Of a stretch of DNA of 64,000 bases, positions 43,431 through 53,411 are shown piece by piece. Made by a program: the position numbers and the translations under genes. Location of the stretch: contig NZ_CP047940.1 in assembly GCF_014280235.1 (NCBI RefSeq), forward strand, positions 992,001 to 1,056,000. The letters run 5' to 3'. The stretch is from Cyanobium sp. NS01 (GTDB lineage Bacteria; Cyanobacteriota; Cyanobacteriia; PCC-6307; Cyanobiaceae). The notes under the pieces were generated by a model that saw only the letters and a list, made by a program, of their open reading frames with translations, did not search any database and had not been told where the DNA came from. How positions within the stretch are numbered: position 1 is the stretch's first letter; each line of letters starts with the position of its first letter.

Positions 43431-43457
43431 CGGCTCGGTCGCTCCCACGGCCTGGGC

Positions 43458-45872
43458 TCAGGTGTGCAACAGCATCTTGGAGAGGTTGGGCAGCCCGGCG
43501 CCCTGGTGGTAGCGGTCGCGTTTGAGGTCGGTGCAGTGCTCCAGCAGGATCTGCTTCACCCGCTCGGGATAGCCGATGAACTCCGGACGCACCGAGAGGA
43601 AGGCGGCCAGCACGCCGGAGATGTGGGGCGCCGCCATGCTCGTGCCCGAGAGAGGGATGTAGAGCTCATCGAGGCTCTGGCCCGGGTCGTGGCTGGCGCT
43701 GCGATCGGGATCGCTGCTGCTGCGGCAGGAGAGGATCCGCTCCCCCGGACCCACCAGATCCGGCTTGAGGCGGCCATCGGCCGTGGGGCCCCGGGAGGAG
43801 AAGTAGGAGGTGCCGTAGCGGTGGGGCAGGGTGGGGTGCACCGAGCCCACGGCGATCGCCTCCTCCAGGTTGGCGGGATCGCCGATCGAGAGATCGAAGG
43901 AGCGGGTGGAGCTGGCGCCATTCACCACGATGTCGCCGCTGCCCTCGTTGCCCGCCGCCAGCACCACCAGCACTCCCTGGCGCACCAGCCGCAGCAGGGA
44001 GGCGCACAGGGGCGAATCGCCGCAGCCGAAGCTGGCCGGATCGAAGGCGCCCCCCAGGCTCAGGTTCACCCCCTGGATCGTCAGACGGCGGCTGCTCTGG
44101 TTCTGGTGCCAGATGTGGTCGATGGCCTTGAGGATCCAGGCGTCGTAGCCGCTGCCGTTGTCGGCCAGCACCTTGTAGGTGACCAGGCGGGCCCTCGGGG
44201 CCATGCCCAGCATCTCGATCGGCTCGGCCCCCTCAGCGCCGCCAGCAAGGATCAGGCCCCCGGCGATCACCCCCGCCACGTGGGTGCCGTGGCCGTTGGG
44301 GTCATTGCCGCTGGCGGGCTGCACGGCGCCGCGCCCGGTGCAGTCCCAGTCCGCGGCGATGCTGCCCTCCGGGCCGAAGGCCGGGTTGTGGAAATGGGGA
44401 TGGTGGCGGTCGATGCCCGTGTCGAGCACGGCCCAGGTGATGCCCTGGCCGTGGGCGTTGTAGCCGAGCTGGGCGGTGCGGGCCTGCACCGTGTGGATGG
44501 AGTGCCGGATCAGGGCCCGTTTCTTGCTGTTGCTGAACATCCGGTACACCGCCGGGGAGGCGCTGCCGTAGTGCTGGCTCAGGTCGCAGGCCAGGGTCTC
44601 CACCTCGGCGCGGTTGAGGTTCACCGCCACGTAGTGCTCCAGCTGGTCTTCCAGAAACACCGTGTCGGCAGTGATCGGACCCTGGAGCACATGGCTGTCG
44701 ATCCAGGCCAGCACCCTGGCCTTGGTGGCCTGGAGGGAAGCGTCCCCCCCCTTTGCCCCAGGGGCCTGCTGGGCGCCGGCCGGGGCACGGTCGATCAGTT
44801 CGATCAGCACCGGCCGCCGCTTCCTGGCGTCGTCATCGAGGGAGTCGGCCAGGTTGCGGGCCACCGTCACGGGGCTCACAGGCTGGAAACGGGAGCGGTC
44901 CACCGCGCCCATCACCGTGACCTGGGTGTCGCGGCGGCTCAGGTAGCGCTCGGCGGCGTGGGCCTTGCTCGGCGGCCACACCAGCCCCTCCACCCGTTCA
45001 TCCACCACGGCGGGTTTGCCCGCGGCGCTGTATTCATCGGCCAGGGACTGATCCAGGCAGACGATGTCGCCGTCCTGGGCGATGTTCACCCAGCGCTTCA
45101 CCGCCGCGGGAATCGGCAGCGCCTTGCCGTGCCACTTCTGGAGCACATCCGTCACCTGGGGCAGCCCCAGGGGGGAGCCGATGGTGAGGAACAGGTCCAC
45201 CTCCAGCCCGGGCCGCTCCTCGGCCAGCTCGATCAGGGCCTGGTAGGTGACCATGCTCCCCTGGCTGTGGCCGATCACCACAAAGGGGCCGCCTCCGGTG
45301 ACCACCCGCTCCTTCACCGTCTGCACCATGCGGGCGCGCTTGGCCTTGTTGAACAGGAAGTCGTTCACGTCGGCCATGAACACCTTGGTGAACAGGGCCG
45401 TCACCGGACTCCACAAGCCCTTGGCCTCCATCGACAACGCCGCAGGCCCCCCCAGGGGGGCGCCTTGCTGGGCTGCCGTGAAAGCGGCCTGCTGCAGCTG
45501 CTCGCTCAAGGCCTCCACGAAGGCCTGCGACTCGACCGGCGCGTCGCTGTGGCTGATCGAGGCTTCCAGAAGGCTTGCGCCCTGGGGCTGCAGCAGGGCG
45601 TTCTCCTCCCCGATCGAGCGGATCGACACACCCGCCGCCTGGGGGTAGCGCTCGCGGTCGACCCAGTAGGCCATGCGGGTCCTCTCGCCCTGCTCGGCGC
45701 CAAACAGCGCCTGATCCCACTGGGAGCGGAGCTCCCGCTCCGGCGGCATGTTGGAGATGCCGTGGCAGTAGATCACCGTGCGGGCAGCGGCGAGGGCCGT
45801 TGCCGTGGCTGCGGAGCTGTGGGCAGTGCTGGAGCGGCGGCTGCGGCCGGTGGGCTTCTTGGCGGTGGCCAT
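43458..45872 (-). CDS. Alpha/beta-hydrolase fused to S8 subtilisin-like protease
   Basis: About 804 residues. The N-terminal 300 residues hold a lipase-like alpha/beta-hydrolase with VIYCHGISN and the nucleophile elbow VIGHSQGSMVTYQ. After a linker (about 300-440) comes a complete subtilase: Asp in WAVLDTGIDRHHPH, His in NGHGTHVAGVIAGG, the oxyanion Asn in VLAAGNEGSG and Ser in LSGTSMAAPHISGV. No signal peptide is evident, so it may act inside the cell or leave by another route. All catalytic residues of both halves are present. An alternative GTG start is at 45890. The combination is unusual. Confidence 0.85.
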   Translation of the reverse strand: MATAKKPTGRSRRSSTAHSSAATATALAAARTVIYCHGISNMPPERELRSQWDQALFGAEQGERTRMAYWVDRERYPQAAGVSIRSIGEENALLQPQGASLLEASISHSDAPVESQAFVEALSEQLQQAAFTAAQQGAPLGGPAALSMEAKGLWSPVTALFTKVFMADVNDFLFNKAKRARMVQTVKERVVTGGGPFVVIGHSQGSMVTYQALIELAEERPGLEVDLFLTIGSPLGLPQVTDVLQKWHGKALPIPAAVKRWVNIAQDGDIVCLDQSLADEYSAAGKPAVVDERVEGLVWPPSKAHAAERYLSRRDTQVTVMGAVDRSRFQPVSPVTVARNLADSLDDDARKRRPVLIELIDRAPAGAQQAPGAKGGDASLQATKARVLAWIDSHVLQGPITADTVFLEDQLEHYVAVNLNRAEVETLACDLSQHYGSASPAVYRMFSNSKKRALIRHSIHTVQARTAQLGYNAHGQGITWAVLDTGIDRHHPHFHNPAFGPEGSIAADWDCTGRGAVQPASGNDPNGHGTHVAGVIAGGLILAGGAEGAEPIEMLGMAPRARLVTYKVLADNGSGYDAWILKAIDHIWHQNQSSRRLTIQGVNLSLGGAFDPASFGCGDSPLCASLLRLVRQGVLVVLAAGNEGSGDIVVNGASSTRSFDLSIGDPANLEEAIAVGSVHPTLPHRYGTSYFSSRGPTADGRLKPDLVGPGERILSCRSSSDPDRSASHDPGQSLDELYIPLSGTSMAAPHISGVLAAFLSVRPEFIGYPERVKQILLEHCTDLKRDRYHQGAGLPNLSKMLLHT

Positions 45873-45967
45873 GGCGTTGGAGGGGGGCACAGGATGGCCT
45901 CTGCTCCAGCCCTAGCCCGGCCCGCCGGAACGAACGCTGGGGCGGCGGTGGGTGTCATCGTTCTTGA

Positions 45968-46780
45968 GTGATCGCCGTTGCGTCTTCTGCCGTTGCCGCC
46001 ATGGTTGTCCCCCCCGCCTTCGGGGCCTTGAGCGTGCCGGCCCTGGCGGGGCTCGCCGAGATGGCAGGGTCTGTGCTGCCCGGTTTGGTCGTGGCCGCCC
46101 TGGTGCTGGGCCTGGCCGGCGCCGTGCTGCTGGTTCCCAGCTGGCTGATCCGCGGGTTGCTCGCCCCGCTCAACCCGCAGGTGCTGTTCTGTGGGCCAGG
46201 CCAGGAGCGGCGCCTGGCCCTCAGCCTTGATGACGGCCCCAGTGGGCCAGGCTCCGAGGCACTGCTGGAGCTGCTGCGGCAGCTGGAGCTGCCGGCCACC
46301 TTTTTCCTGATCGGTTCTCATCTGCCCCTGGACCCCTCCTTTCCCCGCCGGGCCCTGGAGCAGGGCCACAGCCTCGGCAATCACCTCTGGCGCGATGAAC
46401 GGGCCAGCGCCCTGCCCCGGCCCGTGTTCCTGCGGCAGCTCCAGGCCACGGAGCGGGCGATCGAGGCGGCAGCCGCGCCGCAGCGCCTCTCCTGGCGCTG
46501 GTTTCGGCCCGGGCAGGCCTGGTTTCACCCGGCGATGCTGGCCTGGCTGGCGCCGCAGGGCTACCGGCTGGTGCTCGGCTCCATCTTCCCCTGGGACACA
46601 CTGCGGCCGCCGATCTGGTTCGTGCGCCGGTTCGTGGCGATCAACGCCCACCCCGGCGGCATCCTGGTGCTGCACGACACGCCGGCCCTGAGCGGCCGCA
46701 CCCTGCAGATCCTGCGCCTGATCATCCCCGACCTGCGCCGCCGCGGCTACCGCTTCGTGCCCTTGGCGGAGCTGGTGTGA
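45968..46780 (+). CDS. Polysaccharide deacetylase (NodB-homology) family protein
   Basis: A 270-residue protein with two N-terminal hydrophobic segments and a NodB domain: LALSLDDGPSGPGS (catalytic/metal Asp pair), LPATFFLIGSHL, GHSLGNHLW with the metal histidines, and RWFRPGQAWFHPAML. It removes N- or O-acetyl groups from an envelope glycan. It is divergent from the protease gene at 45872. Confidence 0.85.
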   Translation: MIAVASSAVAAMVVPPAFGALSVPALAGLAEMAGSVLPGLVVAALVLGLAGAVLLVPSWLIRGLLAPLNPQVLFCGPGQERRLALSLDDGPSGPGSEALLELLRQLELPATFFLIGSHLPLDPSFPRRALEQGHSLGNHLWRDERASALPRPVFLRQLQATERAIEAAAAPQRLSWRWFRPGQAWFHPAMLAWLAPQGYRLVLGSIFPWDTLRPPIWFVRRFVAINAHPGGILVLHDTPALSGRTLQILRLIIPDLRRRGYRFVPLAELV

Positions 46781-46796
46781 GCGGGGGCTGCTGGCA

Positions 46797-47273
46797 TCAG
46801 CGCGTTACCGCTGCGGGCGCCGATTCGGGGTGCTCCTGGCAGGGCATCCAGAGCGAGCCCATGGCATGGACGCCTTCGCAGCCGAGCTCCCTGGCCTTCT
46901 GTTCGGCGGTCTGCCGGTCGGGGTAGGCGTAGAGATTCTCCTGGCTTGCGCCGTGCTGGTGGCCGTGCCCCTGCCCCCCCCCCAGGCGGTAGGGGCCCAT
47001 GCCCTCAAGCCCCGCCCACCAGACGCCCATCACATTGACCCCGGCGATCACGACGCCCATCCCCACCACGGAGGCATTGATCACGCCCATCGCCACGGCG
47101 CCGATGCTGAGCACTCCCATGGGCACCACGCCGATGCTGATCACGCCCATGGGCACGATGCCGATCGAGATGATCCCCAGAGGAGCGATGCCGATGGCCA
47201 CGATCTTCGGTTTGCCTCCGCAGCTGGGCTTGGACGTGGCGGCTGGGGGTGCCGCAACAGGTGGAGCTGGCAT
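46797..47273 (-). CDS. DUF3721 protein with seven decapeptide membrane-like repeats
   Basis: About 158 residues. After a Pro/Ala-rich start with CGGKPK come about seven ten-residue units of the form IGIVPMGVIS (roughly residues 24-94), rich in Ile, Val, Gly and Met. A His-rich GHGHQHG linker follows, then a DUF3721 module (LYAYPDRQTAEQKARELGC ... GSLWMPCQEH). The repeat is also clear at DNA level. The regular hydrophobic units could form a membrane-lying or barrel-like sheet; His, Met and Cys suggest metal contact, but that is a guess. The start overlaps the upstream DUF3721 gene by one base. Confidence 0.75.
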   Translation of the reverse strand: MPAPPVAAPPAATSKPSCGGKPKIVAIGIAPLGIISIGIVPMGVISIGVVPMGVLSIGAVAMGVINASVVGMGVVIAGVNVMGVWWAGLEGMGPYRLGGGQGHGHQHGASQENLYAYPDRQTAEQKARELGCEGVHAMGSLWMPCQEHPESAPAAVTR

Positions 47274-47545
47274 CAAGGCATCACTGGTGTGGAGTGCTGG
47301 GGGGAGGGTTTGGCCTTCTGGCCGGAGGCTCCAGCGTGGCTGGCGCAGGGCATCCACTGGTTCCCCATCCGGTGGGCGCCCTTGCAGTTGAACTGCCTGG
47401 CGGCCGCTTCGGCCTCAGCCTTGGTGTTGAAGAGTGCCCTCTGGGCACCCTGGCCCGGGCCTTGCGCCAGGGCCAGGGTGCCCGGAACAGCCGCTGCGGT
47501 GGCTGCAGTGGCAGCCCACACAAGGAGCCAGGGCTGGCGCTTCAT
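47273..47545 (-). CDS. Secreted DUF3721 protein
   Basis: A 90-residue protein with a signal peptide (PWLLVWAATAATAAAVPGTLALA) and one DUF3721 module: RALFNTKAEAEAAARQFNC followed by GAHRMGNQWMPCASH. The family is short, cyanobacterial and of unknown function; its two cysteines and conserved W-M-P-C end are present. It is coupled to the following repeat-bearing DUF3721 gene (TGATG). Confidence 0.8.
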   Translation of the reverse strand: MKRQPWLLVWAATAATAAAVPGTLALAQGPGQGAQRALFNTKAEAEAAARQFNCKGAHRMGNQWMPCASHAGASGQKAKPSPQHSTPVMP

Positions 47546-47868
47546 TGAGGCGAGTTCGGAGGGGCGAATCCTGGCAGATGGACGAGCTGCCAGATGTCAC
47601 CGAACGGTCTTACCTTCAAAAGCCAGTCGAGGCGTTGACATTCCGCGCAACACTGGCCTCAAGATTGAGGCCAAACTCTGGCCATCCCTTGAGTGGCTCC
47701 TGGAGAAAATCTCTGGTTCGCTGTAAGAAAACACCGTTACGAAGGTCTGGCCTTCATGGACGGATACGTTCTGAAAGTGTTCGTTCTGTAAGGATATGAC
47801 CTGCCTGGATCCGTGGGGCACTGGCTGAGCCGCCCCGTCTGGTTTGCACCTTGATCTCTGCCCCTGCC
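47546..47868. other. Intergenic stretch with divergent promoters, upstream of FBP aldolase
   Basis: No gene is seen in these 323 bases. There is a TTGACA hexamer near 47634, a small GAAGG/CCTTC hairpin near 47740, and a direct repeat of CGTTCTG (47766-47772 and 47781-47787) that could be a regulator site. The assignments are by eye only. Confidence 0.35.
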
Positions 47869-48951
47869 ATGGCGCTCGACATCTTCCGCGACGAGCTTGC
47901 GGCCACCGCGTCCTCCCTGGCCCGGGCAGGCAGCGGTCTGCTGGCGGCGGATGAATCCACCGGCACGATCGGCAAGCGCTTCGCGTCCATCGGCGTGGAG
48001 AACAGCGAATCCCACCGCTGTGCCTACCGCAGCCTGCTGGCCAGCAGCGAGGGCCTGTCGGAGGCGATCAGCGGTGTGATTCTCTATGAGGAAACGCTGT
48101 TCCAGCACAGCGTGGATGCGGCGGGCCGGCCGGGGCCGCCGATTGTGGAGCTGTTCCAGGCCCAGGGCATCGTGCCGGGCATCAAGCTCGATCAGGGGGT
48201 GGAGCCCCTGCCCGGTGGCCTGCCGGGCGAGAGCTGGTGCACCGGGCTCAAGGGGCTGCTGGAGCGGGCAGCGCGGGCCCATGCCCACGGCGCCCGCTTT
48301 GCGAAGTGGCGGGCGGTGCTCACCATCTCCAGCGGCGGAGCGCCCTCGGAGCTGGCCGTGCGCGAGAACGCCTGGGGGCTGGCCCGCTATGCCCGCACCG
48401 TGCAGGAGGTGGGGCTGGTGCCGATCGTGGAGCCCGAGATCCTGATGGACGGCGACCACGACATCGAGACCACAGCCGCCGTGCAGGAGTGGGTGCTGCG
48501 CAGTGTCTATGCGGCCCTGGGGCTTCACGGGGTGTTTCTGGAAGGCACCCTGCTCAAGCCTTCCCTCACCCTCCCCGGCCGGGCCTGCCCCCAGGCGCCG
48601 TCGCCGGAGCAGGCCGCCGCCTACACCCTGCGCACCCTGGAGCGCACCGTGCCCTCCGCTGTGCCCGCGGTGCTTTTCCTCTCTGGTGGCCTCAGTGAGG
48701 AGGAGGCCAGCCTCTATCTCAATGCCATCAACCAGGCGGCCCCGTCTGCGCCCTGGCATCTGGGCTTTTCCTTTGGCCGGGCCCTGCAGCACTCCTGCCT
48801 GAAGCACTGGGCGGGCCGCGACCGAGCCGCCGGCCAGGCGGCCCTGCTGGCCCGGGCCCGCGCCAACGGCCAGGCAGCCCGAGGGGCCTACGTGCCAGGT
48901 TCCGAGCCCTCCGACGACGCGCCGTTGTTTGAGGCCAACTACAGCTATTGA
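47869..48951 (+). CDS. Class I fructose-bisphosphate aldolase
   Basis: About 360 residues of the eukaryote-like class I aldolase family: LLAADESTGTIGKRF near the N-terminus, GIKLDQG, AHGARFAKWRAVLTI (substrate-binding Lys region), GLVPIVEPEILMDG, LEGTLLKPS with the Schiff-base lysine, and VLFLSGGLSEEEA. It cleaves or forms fructose-1,6-bisphosphate, in glycolysis and the Calvin cycle. The ATG at 47869 fits the family better than the TTG at 47851. Confidence 0.93.
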   Translation: MALDIFRDELAATASSLARAGSGLLAADESTGTIGKRFASIGVENSESHRCAYRSLLASSEGLSEAISGVILYEETLFQHSVDAAGRPGPPIVELFQAQGIVPGIKLDQGVEPLPGGLPGESWCTGLKGLLERAARAHAHGARFAKWRAVLTISSGGAPSELAVRENAWGLARYARTVQEVGLVPIVEPEILMDGDHDIETTAAVQEWVLRSVYAALGLHGVFLEGTLLKPSLTLPGRACPQAPSPEQAAAYTLRTLERTVPSAVPAVLFLSGGLSEEEASLYLNAINQAAPSAPWHLGFSFGRALQHSCLKHWAGRDRAAGQAALLARARANGQAARGAYVPGSEPSDDAPLFEANYSY

Positions 48952-48962
48952 GGCTGTCGCTG

Positions 48963-49756
48963 ATGCACGGTCCCAACGCACTCTGCCATCAACCGCTGCT
49001 GGGCCTGGCGGCCACCCTGCTCGTTGCCCTGGCCTTCAGCTCCGCCGCGCCGCTGGCCGGCCTCGGCGCCACCGCAAGAGCGGCGGATGGGGCCCGGGTG
49101 GCCGCCATCCTGCGCATCGTGCTTGAGCAGATGGCCTCAGAGCAGCTCGGGGGGTAATCGTGCGCGTCACGACCGATGGAAGGGAGGTGGTCACCGGGGC
49201 CGGGGGAGAGTCGACCACGGGGGTGCCCGCCAGCCCGGTCATGCACTTCCGCAATGGCGCCGTCGCCATCTCCTCTTTGGCCACCCTGCTGCTGCAACTG
49301 GTGGACGACAACAGGGTGAGCCTCGATGACAAGCACTCCGCCTGGTTGCCGTCGATTCCGAATGCCGATCGGGTCACGCACGGCCAGCTCGCCCGGATGA
49401 CCTCCGGCTATCGCCACTACTTGATTGGCAACGATGCCTTCATCGAGAATCAGCTCACCGATCCCTTCCGGCAGATCACCACCCAGGAGAAGCTCTCCTA
49501 CGCCAATCTGCACGAGCTCCTCTACGAGCCGAGAGCGAACTCGAATTACGCCCACACGAACTATGTGCTGCTTGGCCTGGCCCTCGAGCGCATCACCGGC
49601 CAATCACTCCCGGCGCTGATCCAGGATCGGATCTACGCCCCCCTGTCGTTGCACAACACCGGCGCCTACAGCAACGCAGCCGCCAGCATCTTTCATGCCA
49701 TCGGCGCCCATCTTGTGCCCGACGAGCCTCTGCCGCTGAGGCTGCCGAAGCCCTGA
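48963..49756 (+). pseudogene. Decayed beta-lactamase/D-Ala-D-Ala peptidase-like serine hydrolase
   Basis: Two frames make one gene. The first (48963-49157) codes for a signal peptide and start of the domain and ends at TAA after a run of six G. The second (from 49158) continues the homologous sequence in another frame (VIVRVTTDGREVVTGAG...); one extra G in the run would join them. The SxxK site is lost: FRNGAVAI stands where FRIGS.TK is expected. The YxN motif reads YAH, and the C-terminal half is missing. It is therefore almost surely inactive. Confidence 0.75.
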
Positions 49757-49784
49757 GGGCCCGGCCAGCCGGCACACTCCGGCC

Positions 49785-51101
49785 TCAGGCAGTGAGAGCC
49801 AACCCCGTGAATCCCCCCAGCAACCCTGCCACGGCTCCAGTGAGCAGGCAGGCCAGGGTGGCCGCCAGCAGCGCCCGCCAGGCCAGCTTGCCCACCACGC
49901 CCTTCTGCTCTGGGGCCAGGGCACACAATCCACCCACAAAAATCCCGAGCGAGGGAAGGTGGGCAAAGCCGCAGAGGGCGTAGGCGAGGATCACCACCGA
50001 GCGCGGATCGCTCCAGGTCCCGGCCTCGAGGCTGGCGGCCAGGCTCACGAACGACGGCACCTCCGTGGCCACCAGGCGCAGAGCCAGCAGTTCAGAGGCG
50101 GCCAGAGCGTCGGCAGAGGGCAAGCCGATCATCCACACAAAGGGAACAAACACCCAGGCCAGCAGGGATTGCAGGCTGACCTGGGGCTGGCCGACCCAGC
50201 TGCCGAGCCAGCCGATGCCGGTGTTGGCCAGGGTTAGCAGTCCGACGAAGGCGATCAGCACAGCGGTGATTCCCAGCGCCAGCTTCAGGCCATCGTTGGC
50301 TCCCTGGGTGATGGCCTCCACGCTGCTGCCGCAGCGGTCAGCCTCCGCCAGCACTGGCAGCAGCCCGCGCGGCTCAGGGCGGGCCTGGGGCTGCTGTTGC
50401 AGCGTGCCCTGCGGTAGCGGCTCGGGCACCAGGATGCGCGCCATCATCACCGCAGCCGGCGCGCTCAGCAGGTTGGCGGTGATCAGGTGGCCGGCAATGC
50501 CGGGAAAGTAGGGTTGCAAAACCCCCACGTAGAGCCCCAGCATCGTGCTGGCAATGGTGGCCATCCCCGCTGTGAGCACCACGGCGAGCTCATGGGGCCG
50601 TGCCGTGGCCAGATAGGGCCGGATCGTGAGCATCGATTCGATCCCCACGAACACATTGCTGGCGGCCACGGTGGCCTCCACCCCCGTGATTCCGAGGCTT
50701 CGGCGGAAAAAGCCGGCCAGGCCGTGGATCACCCGCTGCATCACCCCCAGGTGGTACAGGAGGGCCGTGAGGGCCGAGAAGAAGATCGCGATCGGGAAAG
50801 CCTGGAAGGCCAGGATCAGGCCGAGGCTGCCCTCTTCCCCGCCGGGCACCGCCAGCGGACCGAACACGAATTCCGCCGCCGTGCGGGCCGGGGCCAGCAG
50901 CGCCACCACGGCTCCATTCAGCCAGGAGAACACCAACTGTCCGATCGCGGCATGGAACAGCAGCAGGCCGAGGCCCAGCTGAGTGGCCATGGCGACCCCG
51001 ATCAACCGCCACGGCGTGGCCCGCCGATCCTGGGAGAAGAGCCATGCCACCAGAAGCAGCAGCAGGATTCCCAGGCTGCCTCGCACGGCCTGCCAGAGCA
51101 T
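49785..51101 (-). CDS. Concentrative nucleoside transporter (NupC/CNT family)
   Basis: A 438-residue membrane protein with about ten hydrophobic segments and CNT-family features: VFGPLAVPGGEEGSL, FQAFPIAIFFSALTALLYHLG, GVEATVAASNVFVGIESMLTIRPYL, TAGMATIASTMLGLYVG and the NLLSAPAAVMMARIL segment. It takes up nucleosides with Na+ or H+. It stands alone, divergent from the kinase-like gene. Confidence 0.9.
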   Translation of the reverse strand: MLWQAVRGSLGILLLLLVAWLFSQDRRATPWRLIGVAMATQLGLGLLLFHAAIGQLVFSWLNGAVVALLAPARTAAEFVFGPLAVPGGEEGSLGLILAFQAFPIAIFFSALTALLYHLGVMQRVIHGLAGFFRRSLGITGVEATVAASNVFVGIESMLTIRPYLATARPHELAVVLTAGMATIASTMLGLYVGVLQPYFPGIAGHLITANLLSAPAAVMMARILVPEPLPQGTLQQQPQARPEPRGLLPVLAEADRCGSSVEAITQGANDGLKLALGITAVLIAFVGLLTLANTGIGWLGSWVGQPQVSLQSLLAWVFVPFVWMIGLPSADALAASELLALRLVATEVPSFVSLAASLEAGTWSDPRSVVILAYALCGFAHLPSLGIFVGGLCALAPEQKGVVGKLAWRALLAATLACLLTGAVAGLLGGFTGLALTA

Positions 51102-51199
51102 GGTGGTTCCCCCACCGCTGCGAATGAGCGCAAACCTACTGGCCCATCGGCCTCCTGGCTTGTGCTGCTCGTAGCCTCTGACTGCTCCGCCCCGGATCT

Positions 51200-51868
51200 G
51201 TGCACGCCCGCAGCAGCCAGCCGGTTCCTGAGGGCCTTGTCGAGCTGGTGGAAGCTGAACTGCTGCCGCAGCTGGTGATCCGCAGCCCTCACCCCCATGA
51301 CCCCGTGGTGGTGGAGCAGTTGCCCGCGCCCTGGCGCAGCCTCGGCAGCGGCAACTATGCGGCGGTGCTGCACCATCCCCGCCACAGCGAGCTGGTGGTG
51401 AAGGTGTATGCCCCGGGTCGCCCGGGTCTGACCCGGGAGGCCGAGGTGTATCGCCGCATTGGCACCCACCCAGCCTTCTCTGTCTGCCACCACGTGGGCC
51501 AGGGCTACCTGGTGCTGCAGCGCCTTCAGGGCACCACGCTCTACGACTGTGTGCGTGAGGGGGTGCCGATACCGCTGCAGCTGGTGCGGGACATCGACGC
51601 CGCCATCGCCTACGCCGAGAGCCGCGGCCTGCACGGCCACGATGTGCATGGCCGCAACGTGCTGCTGCACCGGGACCGGGGCCGGATCGTGGACATCTCC
51701 GACTTCCTCAATCCCGAGCCCTGCGATGCCTGGCGTGACCTGCGCCGGGCCTACCACCTGCTCTACCGCCCCGTGATCGCCCCGCTGCGTCTGCGGGTTC
51801 CCACCCCCTTGCTGGAGCGGCTGCGGCGCGGCTACCGCCTCTACCGGCACCTGCGATCTCGGGCCTGA
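51200..51868 (+). CDS. Protein-kinase-like protein
   Basis: A 222-residue small kinase-fold protein. LGSGNYAAVLHH is a short glycine loop, LVVKVY supplies the likely ATP-site lysine, HGHDVHGRNVLL is the catalytic loop with Asp and Asn, and IVDISDFLNP stands where DFG is expected. The gene is shorter than classical Ser/Thr kinases and resembles the compact LPS/RIO-type kinases. The substrate is unknown. Confidence 0.65.
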   Translation: MHARSSQPVPEGLVELVEAELLPQLVIRSPHPHDPVVVEQLPAPWRSLGSGNYAAVLHHPRHSELVVKVYAPGRPGLTREAEVYRRIGTHPAFSVCHHVGQGYLVLQRLQGTTLYDCVREGVPIPLQLVRDIDAAIAYAESRGLHGHDVHGRNVLLHRDRGRIVDISDFLNPEPCDAWRDLRRAYHLLYRPVIAPLRLRVPTPLLERLRRGYRLYRHLRSRA

Positions 51869-52857
<989 letters not shown>

Positions 52858-52867
<10 letters not shown>

Positions 52868-52975
52868 CCTGGTTCCCTACGGTGCTGGTTCAGACAGCCT
52901 AGGGAGCGACGTCGGCGGGGTCTGTGTCTGGCCGTGGCGGGAGATCCGCCCGGAGCATGGGATCGATTCAATCCT
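52858..52975 (+). pseudogene. Remnant copy of the promoter and 5' end of the metallophosphoesterase at 60958
   Basis: This stretch aligns with 60900-61015. Shared blocks include ACCAACC, CCTAGG, TCTGGCCGTGG and GGGAGATCC, then TGGGATC. The coding frame (LCLAVAGDPPGAWD) matches RLAVVGDPHGAWD at the start of the intact gene, but the ATG is missing and the frame breaks down after about 15 codons. It lies just upstream of nadA and marks the left side of the 53-61 kb signalling block. Confidence 0.65.
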
Positions 52976-53411
52976 GACCGGCAGAAGCGGATCCGGCTTG
53001 ATCACGTTTTTGGGGGTGTGGGGCCGATCGGTATTTCCAACGGTCTTCTCTTCTGTTCCGATGACTGAATGCCACACACACGAACCAATGCATATTGATC
53101 GAAGCCCAGTGCCGTGCTGGGAAGTTTCGTTGAGGGCAGGGCCTAGGTGCTTACCCATGATGTTGGGCAAGAATAGATTTCTCTTTCTATCAGGAATTGT
53201 TGGAGGGAAAAAATATCAGTGCGCTCGAGCGAGTCTTGGCCCTGCTGGAGCTGGATCGAATTCTGCTGCTATGAGGGTCTTGGGTATGGGCTTCGCTGGA
53301 TTCGTCAACGATGTCTCCCGGAGATTTCATAAGGCCCTGCGGGCCTTATGGGAGAATCCCGCTGTTCTGCATGGGGCAGACTAAGAACCTCCTTGCATAC
53401 TTTCTTGTGGG
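52976..53411. other. Intergenic stretch with an inverted repeat
   Basis: No gene is seen. A perfect 10-bp inverted repeat, CATAAGGCCC-TGC-GGGCCTTATG, lies at 53328-53350, past the stop of the KaiB-like/PAS gene. It is not followed by a T run on either strand, so it is only a possible terminator for that gene. GC content is lower than in the genes upstream of 36 kb. Confidence 0.4.

Noticed and set aside
43464-45971. 835-residue plus-strand frame
   Set aside because: Antisense to the hydrolase/subtilase fusion, whose catalytic motifs are all on the other strand.
53328-53350. Perfect inverted repeat as a certain terminator
   Set aside because: No T run follows on either strand; listed only as an inverted repeat.
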